Assembly: GCA_017557625.1 (NCBI GenBank) | Contig: JAFYYG010000048.1 | Location: 1 to 58,659 of the forward strand | Length of the DNA: 58,659 nucleotides | Direction: 5' to 3' | DNA from: Muribaculaceae bacterium | GTDB lineage: Bacteria > Bacteroidota > Bacteroidia > Bacteroidales > Muribaculaceae | Part shown: positions 25,725 through 36,300 of the stretch, piece after piece | Layout: every line of letters starts with the position of its first letter | How positions within the stretch are numbered: position 1 is the first letter of the stretch | Made by a program: the position numbers and the translations under genes | The notes under the pieces: generated by a model | The model's database searches: none | The model's input: the letters and a program-made list of their open reading frames with translations, nothing else | What the model was told of the DNA's origin: nothing

Positions 25725-26117
25725 ATGAAAGTAAAAATCCTGATAACCATATCTCTGATTCTCGCCGTCTTAATGGTAGGCGGCTGCAAGGAGGAGAAGA
25801 AACCTGCACCAAAACCCAAAGTGTCGAAATTAAAAGGCAAAGCCCAAAGAGTAGCAACTGAGGCAGCAAAAAAACTTGTTGATACTGACCACAACGACAC
25901 TCTGGCGATGCAGAACTGCATCCTCGAGGCAAAAGCTCTGCAAGCCGAATTTCAGCTTGCTGAAGACTCCATCGCCATTGCCAGCTTCAACAAAGCCTAT
26001 AAACAATATCTTGAAGACAATGACCCCGAGTTAGCAAAGGAAATCTTTGCAGAACGCCCCGACAACATTGCCGAAGGCGAAAAGTGGGACGAGTTTGAAG
26101 AATTAGTCGAAGATTAA
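25725..26117 (+). CDS. Small helical lipoprotein
   Basis: A 130-residue lipoprotein with lipobox MVGG-C21, a lysine/proline-rich linker (KEEKKPAPKPK) and an acidic helical body. I recognise no family. It is 19 bases upstream of the polyprenyl synthase gene in the same orientation, so the two may form an operon, but a functional link is not evident. Confidence 0.75.
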   Translation: MKVKILITISLILAVLMVGGCKEEKKPAPKPKVSKLKGKAQRVATEAAKKLVDTDHNDTLAMQNCILEAKALQAEFQLAEDSIAIASFNKAYKQYLEDNDPELAKEIFAERPDNIAEGEKWDEFEELVED

Positions 26118-26136
26118 TAACCAAAACATTACAGCT

Positions 26137-27111
26137 ATGCATAACTACAATTTTTATCTTGACCTTGTAAACAAGGCTATCAATAACATAAACTATCCTA
26201 AGCAGCCAGCTCATCTATATGAGCCAATAGCTTACACTATGGGGTTGGGCGGCAAACGAGTTAGACCAGTCCTCACCCTGATGACTTGTGAGGCGATGGG
26301 TGGAGACATCAACAAAGCCATCAATGTTGCCCTGGGCATTGAGCTATTCCACAACTTCACACTCATTCACGACGATGTAATGGACAACGCCGACATACGC
26401 CGCGGCAAGCCTACTGTGCATAAGCGCTGGGACCAGAACGTGGCAATCCTTAGCGGCGACACTATGCTACAGATGGCAGCGCAGGTGATGACTCGCGTCG
26501 ATGCCGAAATAGTGAAACCCCTGATGGAACTTTTCAACGACACAGCCATCAAAGTGTATGAGGGACAGCAGTATGACATGGACTACGAGAGCCGCAACGA
26601 CGTGACCGTTGAGGAATATATGAAGATGATTCGCCTCAAGACTTCGGTGCTCACTGGATGTTCATGCAAGGCGGGCGCTATCGTGGCACGCACCGATGAG
26701 GAGAATGCCGAATCAATCTACAACATGGCTGTAAACCTTGGTCTCGCTTTCCAGCTGCAGGATGACTACCTCGACGTGTGGGGCGACCCAGCCACCTTTG
26801 GCAAGGAGATTGGCGGCGACATCGTCAACAACAAGAAGACATTCCTGCTCATCAATGCCATAGACCACGCTGCTGGCAACGAAGCCAAAGAACTCAACCA
26901 CTGGCTAACCGACAAATACGCTCCCAAGCAGGATAAAATCGAGGCGGTTACCGCGCTCTATGAGAGTTTGGGTCTGAAAGACCTGGCACGAAATGCCATC
27001 ATTAAATACTCTCACCAAGCCCTCGACCTGCTCCATGAGACCAAAATGAAATATGACGCCTACAAGCAATTTGAGTCAGTAATCGAGGACCTCGTTAACC
27101 GAGACCGATAG
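26137..27111 (+). CDS. Polyprenyl (geranylgeranyl/farnesyl-type) diphosphate synthase
   Basis: A 324-residue trans-prenyltransferase that condenses IPP with allylic diphosphates. The first aspartate-rich motif is LIHDDVMDNADIRRG and the second is QLQDDYLDVWGD. YTMGLGGKRVRP near residue 36 is the IPP-binding region. Product chain length (FPP, GGPP or longer for quinones) cannot be fixed from sequence by eye. Followed by a 70-base degenerate repeat and tatD. Confidence 0.92.
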   Translation: MHNYNFYLDLVNKAINNINYPKQPAHLYEPIAYTMGLGGKRVRPVLTLMTCEAMGGDINKAINVALGIELFHNFTLIHDDVMDNADIRRGKPTVHKRWDQNVAILSGDTMLQMAAQVMTRVDAEIVKPLMELFNDTAIKVYEGQQYDMDYESRNDVTVEEYMKMIRLKTSVLTGCSCKAGAIVARTDEENAESIYNMAVNLGLAFQLQDDYLDVWGDPATFGKEIGGDIVNNKKTFLLINAIDHAAGNEAKELNHWLTDKYAPKQDKIEAVTALYESLGLKDLARNAIIKYSHQALDLLHETKMKYDAYKQFESVIEDLVNRDR

Positions 27112-27181
27112 TCAATAGTTCATAGTTCACAGTCCATAGTTATTCTTAGTTACTCCTAACTATTCATAGCTACTCCTATCC
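27112..27181 (+). repeat. Degenerate short repeat
   Basis: Units resembling ATAGTTCATAGTTCACAGTC and TAGTTACTCCTAACTATTC recur with a period near 9 bases. It fills the gap between the prenyl synthase and tatD; a similar pattern occurs at 30203-30250. Confidence 0.5.
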
Positions 27182-27955
27182 ATGATTGATTCTCACAGCC
27201 ACATATATTGCCGTGAATTCAATGATGACCGTGACCAAGTGATAGAGCGTGCACGGGAAGCTGGCGTTCAGCACATCATCTTGCCCAATGAAAATTTGGA
27301 AAGCGTGCAATATCTTGTGGCTGCGCGTGATGCTTATCCTGGATATATCTCTATAGCGCTGGGACTACATCCCGAAGACGTGGATGAGGACTATGAGCGG
27401 CAACTTACTGCGATGCGCCCTCTGCTCGATGAGCATAACCCAGTGGCTGTGGGGGAGATAGGCATCGACCTCTACTGGGACAAGACATGGCGAGAGCAGC
27501 AGATGGCGGCGCTCGACACGCAGCTGCACTGGTGCAAGGAACTTGACATACCGTTTATCATGCACTGCCGCGATGCCCTCGACGAGATTTTGAGCGTGAT
27601 GGACAACTTTGGCGAATCATTGCCGCAAGGGGTGTTCCACAGCTTTACCGGCACGCCGCAGGATGTGGAGGAAGTGAGAAAACGTGGCGACTTCTACTTT
27701 GGCATAAACGGCATCGTAACATTCAAAAAAAGCAATGTCAAGGACATCCTGCCAGTGGTGGGGCTTGACCGACTGCTGCTTGAGACCGACTCGCCCTACT
27801 TGGCTCCAGTGCCTCATCGCGGCAAGCGCAACGAGAGTGCCTTTGTGACGCATGTGTGTCACTTCATCGCCCAGCACCTAAATCTTAGCGATAAAGAAGT
27901 GGAAACCGCCACCGACCGCAACGCCATCACCCTTTTCAAACTCAATATAGTTTAG
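27182..27955 (+). CDS. tatD: TatD-family metal-dependent deoxyribonuclease
   Basis: A 257-residue TIM-barrel hydrolase. Metal-site motifs: MIDSHSHIY (H-x-H), VGEIGIDLYWD, FIMHCRDA, FHSFTGTP and LLETDSPY. The length and motif order are those of the YcfH/TatD family, which acts on DNA 3' ends. It is preceded by a degenerate repeat, without a clear promoter box. Confidence 0.93.
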   Translation: MIDSHSHIYCREFNDDRDQVIERAREAGVQHIILPNENLESVQYLVAARDAYPGYISIALGLHPEDVDEDYERQLTAMRPLLDEHNPVAVGEIGIDLYWDKTWREQQMAALDTQLHWCKELDIPFIMHCRDALDEILSVMDNFGESLPQGVFHSFTGTPQDVEEVRKRGDFYFGINGIVTFKKSNVKDILPVVGLDRLLLETDSPYLAPVPHRGKRNESAFVTHVCHFIAQHLNLSDKEVETATDRNAITLFKLNIV

Positions 27956-28005
27956 CTACAATTGTCTCGTTAGCTTGTTTACTCAATAGCTTGTTAGCTT
28001 AAATT

Positions 28006-30111
28006 ATGAAAAACACACTAATATCACTTTTGCTACTAATACTGAGCGTGATTAACGCCCATGCGCTCGACATTCCCAAAGGCACGTTCTATTTCGACAA
28101 CTCGCTCACCAAATACTCTATAGTGAAATTCGTCTTCGGCAGTTATTCCAATCCCGAAAGCTATGTGATGACGATGACCAACGAGGGCGATGACCTGTGG
28201 AGCATCACTATCCCCGAAACAGTGACAGGAATGTATCGCTACTGCTTTGCAGAGACTTCGCTCGACGACGGACTTTACAACGAGACGTTCCCAAACCTCA
28301 AAGACCGCATCAGCAATACACTGGGCGAGAAGCGTACCGCCACATGCGAACTCTCCATTCCCGTGGGGTGGGTGTTCACGCCCACTAGCGGCAACAACTG
28401 GGCATCAGGGTCGTGGATAAGACCTGGCGAGGCCACTTCTTATTCTGGCACCCTGCCCGTGATGTTCATAAACACCGACGACGCAGTGCCCATCACCTCT
28501 AAGGAGGACTATGTCTATGCCGAGTTCTATGTTGACAACATGGGAATCGAGGGAATCGCCAACGTGGGGTCGGAAGACGCGCCCGAGCTGATGCAGATTC
28601 GTGGACGCGGCAACTACACGTGGTCGGCTTTTGACAAGAAACCCTACCGCCTGAAGCTGGACTCAAAGATGCCGCTTTTGGGCATGAAGCGCAATAAGCA
28701 CTGGGCATTGATGGCTAACGCCGATGACAACTTAGGAGGCCTGCGCAACACTGTGGGTTATGAGTTGAGTCGACAGCTTGGACTGGAGTGGACTCCGTCG
28801 CAACAGCCTGTTGAGGTGGTGCTAAATGGCGACTACATAGGTCTTTACATGCTCACCGAGACAATCCGTGTGGAACCTGACCGTGTGAATGTCACCGAAC
28901 AAGCCGACTATGAGACCAACCCTTTCAGCATAAGCGGCGGGTGGCTCGTGGAAATCGACAACTATCAGGAAGAGGAGCAAATACGCACCGTTGAGGGCAA
29001 CGGCAAGAACATTTGGTCAACCTACAAGTCGCCCGAGCACCTTAGCGACGAGCAACGCACCTACCTTACTGGGTTCATCAACACTACCAATGCCGCCATC
29101 TATGTCACCGACAAAACCAACAACGGTTGGGAGCGGTATATCGATGTTGATGAGTTGGCGCGGTTTTATCTGGTTCAAGAGCTGCTCGACGACACCGAGT
29201 CGTTCCACGGCAGCTGCTTTTGGCACAAGGAGAATGGCGACAGCACAAAGATGATGTTCGGACCAGTGTGGGACTTCGGCAACGCCTTCCACCGAAGCAA
29301 CGACCGCTTTATTTATGACCATCCGGCATTCACGCAGACATGGATTGGCGAAATCGCCAAGTTTCCTCATTTCCAAGAAATTGTAAAAAGGCATTGGGAC
29401 CGCTTTGAACTGCTGCATTACGATGAGATGGACGGCTTTATCGACTCTTTCATTGACCAAATCTACCAAGCGGCGATGTGCGATGCCGCACGCTGGCCAC
29501 AATATGGCAACCCCGACATCCTCAACGACCGCGACACCTTCAAGAGTTACTTCCACAACAAGCACAACTGGCTGGCAAGCCAATGGGGAGAACCCGAGAA
29601 CGTGGTGGGCGATGTGAATCTCGACGGAGCGGTGACAGCTGCCGATATCACCCTGCTCTACGACATCCTGCTTGGAAATACAGCTCTTGATGATGACTTG
29701 GCTACACTTGCCGACGTGAATCACGACGGTGCGTTGACCGCTGCCGACATCACAATGATTTATGACATAATGCTCGGCACCTACGAGCCTCCAGTGGAAG
29801 AATCAGGCATCATCATCAACGTGAAGTGCGACACGGCACCCTATCTCTACGCATGGGTATATCTCAATGGGCACAACAATGTCCTCAACGGCAACTGGCC
29901 CGGCACCCAAATGACCGAGACGCGCACCACCAGCGACGGCATGGTGTGGTGGACGCAGCGATTTGAAACCGAATATGATGCCATAAACATCATCATCAAT
30001 GCCGGCAGCAGCCGAAGGCAGACTCCTAACATTGAAGGCTTAACACCAGGAAATCACTTTTTTATCTACGACGGGAACAAGACCTACGAGGATGTGACAA
30101 ACCTTTATTAG
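28006..30111 (+). CDS. Secreted CotH-kinase-like protein with dockerin and CBM26
   Basis: A 701-residue secreted protein with signal peptide MKNTLISLLLLILSVINAHA. An N-terminal beta domain (about 22-130) is followed by a CotH-type atypical kinase domain (about 165-525): LMQIRGRGNYTW, KKPYRLKLDSKM, VEVVLNGDYIGLYMLTE, GWLVEIDNY and GPVWDFGNAF. A dockerin follows (about 535-590; GDVNLDGAVTAADITLLYDI and ADVNHDGALTAADITMIYDI), then a CBM26-like starch-binding module at the C-terminus (YLYAWVYLNGHN, NWPGTQM). There is no sorting tail. CotH proteins phosphorylate extracellular proteins in spores; with a dockerin and starch module this would be a surface kinase on a glycan-binding assembly, which is inference. 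Confidence 0.85.
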   Translation: MKNTLISLLLLILSVINAHALDIPKGTFYFDNSLTKYSIVKFVFGSYSNPESYVMTMTNEGDDLWSITIPETVTGMYRYCFAETSLDDGLYNETFPNLKDRISNTLGEKRTATCELSIPVGWVFTPTSGNNWASGSWIRPGEATSYSGTLPVMFINTDDAVPITSKEDYVYAEFYVDNMGIEGIANVGSEDAPELMQIRGRGNYTWSAFDKKPYRLKLDSKMPLLGMKRNKHWALMANADDNLGGLRNTVGYELSRQLGLEWTPSQQPVEVVLNGDYIGLYMLTETIRVEPDRVNVTEQADYETNPFSISGGWLVEIDNYQEEEQIRTVEGNGKNIWSTYKSPEHLSDEQRTYLTGFINTTNAAIYVTDKTNNGWERYIDVDELARFYLVQELLDDTESFHGSCFWHKENGDSTKMMFGPVWDFGNAFHRSNDRFIYDHPAFTQTWIGEIAKFPHFQEIVKRHWDRFELLHYDEMDGFIDSFIDQIYQAAMCDAARWPQYGNPDILNDRDTFKSYFHNKHNWLASQWGEPENVVGDVNLDGAVTAADITLLYDILLGNTALDDDLATLADVNHDGALTAADITMIYDIMLGTYEPPVEESGIIINVKCDTAPYLYAWVYLNGHNNVLNGNWPGTQMTETRTTSDGMVWWTQRFETEYDAINIIINAGSSRRQTPNIEGLTPGNHFFIYDGNKTYEDVTNLY

Positions 30112-30123
30112 CGCCTGCGGCGC

Positions 30124-30250
30124 GGGAATCGAGGTTCGGAGATCGGGGATCGGAGGTCGGGGATCGGGGATCGAGGTTCGGGGATCGGAAATTAGAAAAG
30201 CCTAGCTATTCCTAGTCACTCATAGCTACTCCTAGTCACTCATAGCGATT
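30124..30250. repeat. Two adjacent low-complexity repeat arrays
   Basis: A GGGGATCGG/GAGGTTCGG-type array (30124-30190) is followed by an array built on CTACTCCTAGTCACTCATAG (about 30203-30250). The second runs into the 3' end of the LysM gene, whose stop codon (30236-30238) lies inside it. The GATCGG array recurs at 50901-50938. Confidence 0.75.
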
Positions 30251-31402
30251 CCTAATAATCACAATCTTCTGCCCCAGTTGGATTTTGTCGTTTTTGATAG
30301 ATGGATTGGCGTTTTTGATGTCTTGCACCGACACACCAAATTGTTTAGCGATTTTGTTGAGGCTGTCGCCACGTTTTACCTCGTAAATGATGGGCTTGGA
30401 AGCCTCTAACCGCGCAGCCTCTTTTGCCTCGCGCTCGGCAGCCTCTCGTGCGACAAGTTCGGCGGCTTCTTTTGCCGCCCTCTCGCCTTCCTCACGAGCC
30501 TGTTGTGCCGCCTCCTCACGCGCTATGCGCTCTGCTTCAAGCTGCTCTACCTGCTCATATTCCTCAGGATAAATCAGCAGCGTGCCAATCTCGTTTCCCT
30601 TAGTATCAACATAGAGATACCTCAGCAGTTTGCGCTCACGCGCTGCGGCGGAAAGCAGCAGGTTGAACTTCAGCGCCTCGGGAGCCTGACGGAACCAAGC
30701 ATCACGCTTAGTCATCACAAATGCCGGCACATTGACATTCTCTTTTGTAATGTAAGGCACTGTGACCTTTAGAGTTAGCGTAGCAGTGTCGGGAGCCAAT
30801 TCCACTCCGCTCAGATGTTCGTTGTTGCCAATGGGCAGGTGATGCTTCGCCACCACAGCTTGTGCAGCCGTCACCATCGAAGCCGTGGTGTAGAGCGGGG
30901 TAATATTGGTCTTGCACTTCATCGAGCCCACGATGCGTGAAATGAGCGAGGGCTCGCCGGCACGGTGTGCTGTTATCACAAGGAATGTGCCATAACCAGC
31001 GTTAAACGCCACTGCCTCACAATCGTAGCTGTAGTTGTTGGAGGTCTTCTTAAACCCCACGCTCTGCGCCTCAAATCCCGCAAGTGCAGAGGGATAGACA
31101 TCGGTGAAATCGGTCGCTGAGTGGCAGAAAATGTCCTTCTTGCCCACCACCTGCTTCTCGAGGTAGATGGTTGGGTCAAAAGCCCCCTCTATGTAGTCGA
31201 TGCGCGCCAGTTCCAAAGTAGCACCCTTAGCGTCAAGGCGTGTCACATCCACTCGTGCGCCGTATGGTCGCAGAGCATCATCATTGGCAAGGAACCAACT
31301 GTCGTCGGGGGTAGAAATGCTGAAAAACTCGTTTTCAACCGTGGCAGCCTGAGTCATCAGCGCCACAAATGCCATTAATATCGTTAATAATCGTCGATTC
31401 AT
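30236..31402 (-). CDS. Secreted LysM-domain protein
   Basis: A 388-residue exported protein with signal peptide MNRRLLTILMAFVALMTQAA. The N-terminal ~260 residues are an unrecognised beta-rich domain, then an alanine/glutamate-rich helix (about 275-330; AREEAAQQAREEGERAAKEA) that probably forms a coiled coil. A single LysM (about 338-383; YEVKRGDSLNKIAKQFGVSV, IQLGQKIVII) closes it, for peptidoglycan binding. The last residues RNRYE are encoded by a degenerate tandem repeat continuing past the stop, so the C-terminus may vary between strains. Start at 31402; a longer frame begins at 31438 without a signal peptide at its N-terminus. Confidence 0.85.
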   Translation of the reverse strand: MNRRLLTILMAFVALMTQAATVENEFFSISTPDDSWFLANDDALRPYGARVDVTRLDAKGATLELARIDYIEGAFDPTIYLEKQVVGKKDIFCHSATDFTDVYPSALAGFEAQSVGFKKTSNNYSYDCEAVAFNAGYGTFLVITAHRAGEPSLISRIVGSMKCKTNITPLYTTASMVTAAQAVVAKHHLPIGNNEHLSGVELAPDTATLTLKVTVPYITKENVNVPAFVMTKRDAWFRQAPEALKFNLLLSAAARERKLLRYLYVDTKGNEIGTLLIYPEEYEQVEQLEAERIAREEAAQQAREEGERAAKEAAELVAREAAEREAKEAARLEASKPIIYEVKRGDSLNKIAKQFGVSVQDIKNANPSIKNDKIQLGQKIVIIRNRYE

Positions 31403-31666
31403 AAGTAATCTGTTTTCTATAGAAATAACTGCAAACAACCTGAATTATTGTGTATCATAAAAACCATAACAATGGTGCGATTCCATTCAGTCCAATCCAG
31501 TCCAATTTGGTCATTAAGATTCAGATTAATTGTCATTCTTCTGTTTTTTACAATAATTTTTCCTATCTTTGTACGCTCAAAAATAAGCAAATTATAATAA
31601 TCCAACTTGACATACAACTTTATTAGCTTAATACACAATATTTTATCTATTAAAAAACTCTTCATT

Positions 31667-33124
31667 ATGAACAAACATTTCCTAATCTGTTTATTGATGT
31701 GGGCTATGTGCATGCCTGCATTCGCTCAAGAGACATTGACTGTGTTTGACGGTACTACCGAAGGTACTGGAACGACAGTAACATTGAAAACCAACGATTA
31801 TCTTCCTGCATATACTCGCTACTGGAACAAAGCAGGTACCAAAAGTCAATTCATTATCCCCGCTTCTTATTTAGCTGACATGAAAGGTGGTGACATCACT
31901 TCAGTGAAGTTCTACACAACAAGCTATAACACCCCCCACACTACGGCTTCTACTGCCGATGTTTATGTAGGTGAGGTTAATTATACCGCATATAATATTG
32001 ATTTTGAGCCGAAAGCTAATTGCACCATAGTGTACCAAGGCACAATAACCGTTGAGAGAGTGGGTCCTACCAATCAAGAGTGGGGTGAGATGACCATAAC
32101 ATTTACTGCACCTTACAAGTATCGTGGTGGCAATCTGCTCATTGGATTTGAGAACACTACGACCGCAGGATGGAAGCAATTTAAGTCCCAGGGGCAGGAA
32201 GTTATGTGGCATGCAGGCCTTGCAGGATGCCAATGGACAGATACTTATTACTACAAGCAGCAGTGTGACTTTATTCCCAAGACCACTTTCACCTACACTC
32301 CCGGTACTCTCCCAACTTACACCGAGCCACAGAATCTGCAAGCCACCAATATCGAGACCAACGCAGCTACTCTAACTTGGGAAGCAGGTGCCGATGAGAC
32401 TTCTTGGAACGTAGAGTACAAGAAATCGGCCGACGAAGCATGGACCACTGCTGGCACTGCAACCGAAATGACCTACAACCTCGTGAATCTCGAGGCAAAC
32501 ACTTCTTATGATGCACGCGTACAAAGCGTTTATGCCGATGGCGGCGTTAGTGAGTGGGTATCCACCACTTTCACTACTCTCGAAGAAGTGCTGCCAGCCT
32601 ATGAGGAGTTCTACCTGGTGGGCACATTCAACGGCTGGAGCCAAGCCGAGGATGGCGGCCGTCTGGTATTTACCGCTACCGAGACCGAAAACGTTTATGA
32701 GACCGAAGGCACTCTTGAAGATAATGCTGAGTTCAAGGTTATCACTCCCAATGGTGATGGCTGGACCTGGTTTGGTGGTCAAGATGACAACGGTGTTGGT
32801 TACTTCTTGATCAACAACGACCTGCTCAACGTTCCATTGGCAATGGTTGACGGAGCAAACTTCCGCATTGAGAATGGTGGCAAGTTCACTTTCAGTGTTA
32901 ATGCCAACGATTTGACCCTCACTGTTGTTCCTATCAGTAATCCTGGCATTATTGGCGACGTGAACTGCGACGGCCACGTTACTACTGTTGATATCACCTG
33001 CCTCTACAACTACCTGCTCGAAGGCGATACCACCTATATCGCCACCAGCGATGTGGATGGTGATGGATTTATCACAACTACCGATATCACAGTAGTCTAT
33101 AACATCCTTCTTGGAGGAGAGTAA
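31667..33124 (+). CDS. Secreted protein with FN3, SusE/F-like and dockerin domains
   Basis: A 485-residue protein with signal peptide MNKHFLICLLMWAMCMPAFA. Residues ~25-215 are a beta-sandwich of unknown type; a fibronectin type III domain follows (about 222-308; ATLTWEAGADETSWNVEYKK). A SusE/SusF-like carbohydrate-binding module (about 318-420; FYLVGTFNGWSQAEDGG, FKVITPNGDGW) and a C-terminal dockerin (about 429-485; GDVNCDGHVTTVDITCLYNY and SDVDGDGFITTTDITVVYNI) complete it. The protein ends at the dockerin with no sorting tail. It precedes the amylase and likely belongs to the same starch programme. Confidence 0.84.
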   Translation: MNKHFLICLLMWAMCMPAFAQETLTVFDGTTEGTGTTVTLKTNDYLPAYTRYWNKAGTKSQFIIPASYLADMKGGDITSVKFYTTSYNTPHTTASTADVYVGEVNYTAYNIDFEPKANCTIVYQGTITVERVGPTNQEWGEMTITFTAPYKYRGGNLLIGFENTTTAGWKQFKSQGQEVMWHAGLAGCQWTDTYYYKQQCDFIPKTTFTYTPGTLPTYTEPQNLQATNIETNAATLTWEAGADETSWNVEYKKSADEAWTTAGTATEMTYNLVNLEANTSYDARVQSVYADGGVSEWVSTTFTTLEEVLPAYEEFYLVGTFNGWSQAEDGGRLVFTATETENVYETEGTLEDNAEFKVITPNGDGWTWFGGQDDNGVGYFLINNDLLNVPLAMVDGANFRIENGGKFTFSVNANDLTLTVVPISNPGIIGDVNCDGHVTTVDITCLYNYLLEGDTTYIATSDVDGDGFITTTDITVVYNILLGGE

Positions 33125-33147
33125 TAGAATTATTCCATAGCACCAAG

Positions 33148-33179
33148 AGCCGCTCCCGGTATCAGGGGCGGCTTTTTTT
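33148..33179 (+). terminator. Terminator after the FN3-dockerin gene
   Basis: AGCCGCTCC (33148-33156) and GGGGCGGCT (33165-33173) form a 9-bp stem with one G-T pair, followed by a T run to 33179. Confidence 0.88.
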
Positions 33180-33396
33180 GGGTGTTTTTGGGGCGAATAG
33201 TGAAATAAGAGGACTAAAGGACAAGAAAACAAGGACGACCCAACAACAGTGCAAACGATTACACATTTTTTCATCTTAGAAAATATTATATTATTATATT
33301 AATTAAAATTAAATTTATTAATTTTGGGTGCTAATTATAACATTTCGTCAATACATTAAAATTTATATAAACCAACCATTTAAAAATAAACTAATT

Positions 33397-36300
33397 ATGA
33401 GGAAAATCTACATCATTTTCGCAATGGCATTGCTCCTGCCGTTGACCACCCTTGCCCAGGGATGGCCAGCCAACTATGGTGGAGTGATGCTGCAGGGTTT
33501 CTTCTGGGACAGCTACAAAGAGACCCCCGACTGTAGCCCCTTTGGACCGTGGCAGTACCACCAGTCCAACGACGCTACCGCTACGCACCAACCAGGCTAT
33601 ACATGGGCTACCATCTATGGCGCTGGATGGACCAGTGGTGAGGAATGGCAAGTTCCTGTCACCACTTGGACGAGCCTTCTCGCTCACAAGGACGAGATTA
33701 CCCCTTACATCGACTTGCTGTGGCTACCTCAGAGTGGCTCTACAGTTGCTGACTCAACAATGATCTATTACACCAGTGAAGACAATAGTGGTCGAGGCGG
33801 TGTAAGACCCTGGCGCAATGGTCAGAACTGGGGATACAGTGACGGCTCCACTATCACTAATCCCGACTGTATGGGCTTTGTGCCAGTGTTTTACTTCCAT
33901 CACGGACTCTCCTATCAGTATAATGACCAAGGCGAACTTGTTCCTTGGACCTACACCGACGGAGAGGGTCGCACCTGGACTCCAATTTCCTACTTCGGCA
34001 CTGAGGCTGAACTCCGTGAGCTGATTTCGACCTTCAAAGCCGAGGGAACCGGAGCCATCGAAGACGTGGTGGCAAACCACCGCGGCGGTCTGGGCACCTG
34101 GGCTGGCGACAAGAACTCCATCGAGTTCCCGACCGAATGGTACCAAGGCACATTCTGCCCCGAAGGTGAATTTATTTCATGGACAAGCGATGACGTGTGC
34201 TGCGACGATGAGAGTGGACGAGGCACCGGCAACCCCGACTGCGGCGGCCAGGGCCAGTGGGCTCGCGATATCGACCACCACAGCCCCGTCACACGTGCTA
34301 AGGTCCTCAAGTTCTTAGACTTCCTGAAGAACGACTTGGGCTATGTGGGCTACCGCTACGACTACGCCATGGGTTTCGAGGAGAAGCACTTTGCCGAGTA
34401 CAACACCACCCTGCGTCCCACCTTCAGCGTGGGCGAGTATTGGGGCTCGAAAGGTGACATCTCCAACTGGATTCACAAGACCTACATGGAAGGCACTTAC
34501 CAGAGTGCCGCTTTCGACTTCCCATTGCAGAGCGATATCCGCGAGGCCTTCAACTACGGCAATTACCGCTACCTGAACAACTCGGGCCTCATCAGCGACC
34601 CCGTGCTCAAGCGCTATGCCGTTACCTTCCTCGACAACCACGACACATTCAAGGACCTTCCTACCGACGGCTCTAACTACAACTGGAGCAATGGCAAGGC
34701 CTATCAGCACCGTGTGGAGAAAAACATCGTTGAGGCCAACGCCTTCATCCTGGCGATGCCTGGCACTCCATGCTTGTTCTATCCTCACTTCATGCACCCG
34801 CAGTGGCACGAGACTCTAGTATTGCTCATCAAGGCTCGCCGCACCGCCGGCATCACCAACGAGAGCGAGCGCTCTGAAGCCGAGCTTAAGGGCAACAACG
34901 GTATCCAGTGGATTGTGACTGGCTCCAATGGCCAAGTTTGCTTCCAGTTGGGCGACGCAGTGAGCGATGGTTGCCCCGAAGGCTTCACCCCCGTGTGGGA
35001 GAGCGACCCCGACGAGAACGGCTACAAAGTGGCACGCTATAGCATCACCAGCAGCCTCTATGACGAAATTGAGAAAAACGAGAAGAAGAACCTCATCAAC
35101 GGCTATCCCGTTATAGACCGCAACAGCTGCACCTTCAGCGGCTCGATGACTGTTAAGGTGAAACCTTCGACCGAAGGCTGCACGCTGGCCTACACCACCA
35201 ACGGCCAAACGCCAACTGCCAGCGACAACATCATCACCCAGGAGACCTCACTCACCATTAACGACAACATCACCCTCAAGGTGGGCGTAGTGGTTGATGA
35301 CAATGTTCCCACCTCATCGGTTGTCACCCGCCAGTATGTGAGAACTGCCACCGAGAGCGACAAGATTAACTTCTACGTTTGCGACAACAACGCTCCTTAC
35401 CTCTACGTTTATTACTACGACAACAACGGCAACAAGTATGAGCCGTTTGGAGCATGGCGAGGCTATCTCGCATTCGAGCAGGTTCAGGTGGGCGGCATCA
35501 ACTGGTGGCACGTGCAGATGGACAAGCCCGACTATCCAGTTAACCTGATTATCAACTGGGAAGGCAGCCAGACTCCTGACATCGACGGCATCACCAGCGA
35601 TGTATTCTACACCGTTAAGGATGGTCAGCCCAACAACGTGACCAACACCTACATGCCAATGATTGAGAATCCCGATCTCACCATTGACATAAGGACCGGC
35701 TCTTACGAGGGCGCTGTATCACCAAAGATTGTATCTTCTTACAGCGGAGCAACCATCGTCTATACCACCGACGGCACCGAGCCCACCGCCAGCAGCCCGA
35801 CTATCGCCAGCGGCAGCTCAGTGACCTTCAACACCGACGGCAACCACTACCTGCGCGCAGGCATCCTCAAAGACGGTGAAGTCATCAACCAAGTGGCTCG
35901 CAGCTACTATATCACCAACGGCCACGGCGAGGGCGTGAACATCTATGTCAAGAACATGACTACCAACGACGCGCCTCACATCCACGCTTGGAACGGCGAG
36001 GGCACAGCACTCACTTCACCAGGATTTGACGATGGTGGAGAGAGACTCACCGAGACCGTAGAAAACTGCGGACAGACCTGGTACAAGAAGCACTTTGACG
36101 ATGTGCCATCGGGCATCCTCTTCATGCTCAACGACCGCAAGGACATGACCGGCAACATCACCTATCTGCAGGAAGGTCAAGACTATTACTTCTACTACTA
36201 TCCAGGCGCTCACTTCGGCGACAATGCCTTCCAACCCGGCTACATCGATGTTACCGCCGACAGCAAGCACACCACCGACGTGAAAGCTATTACAGTATTC

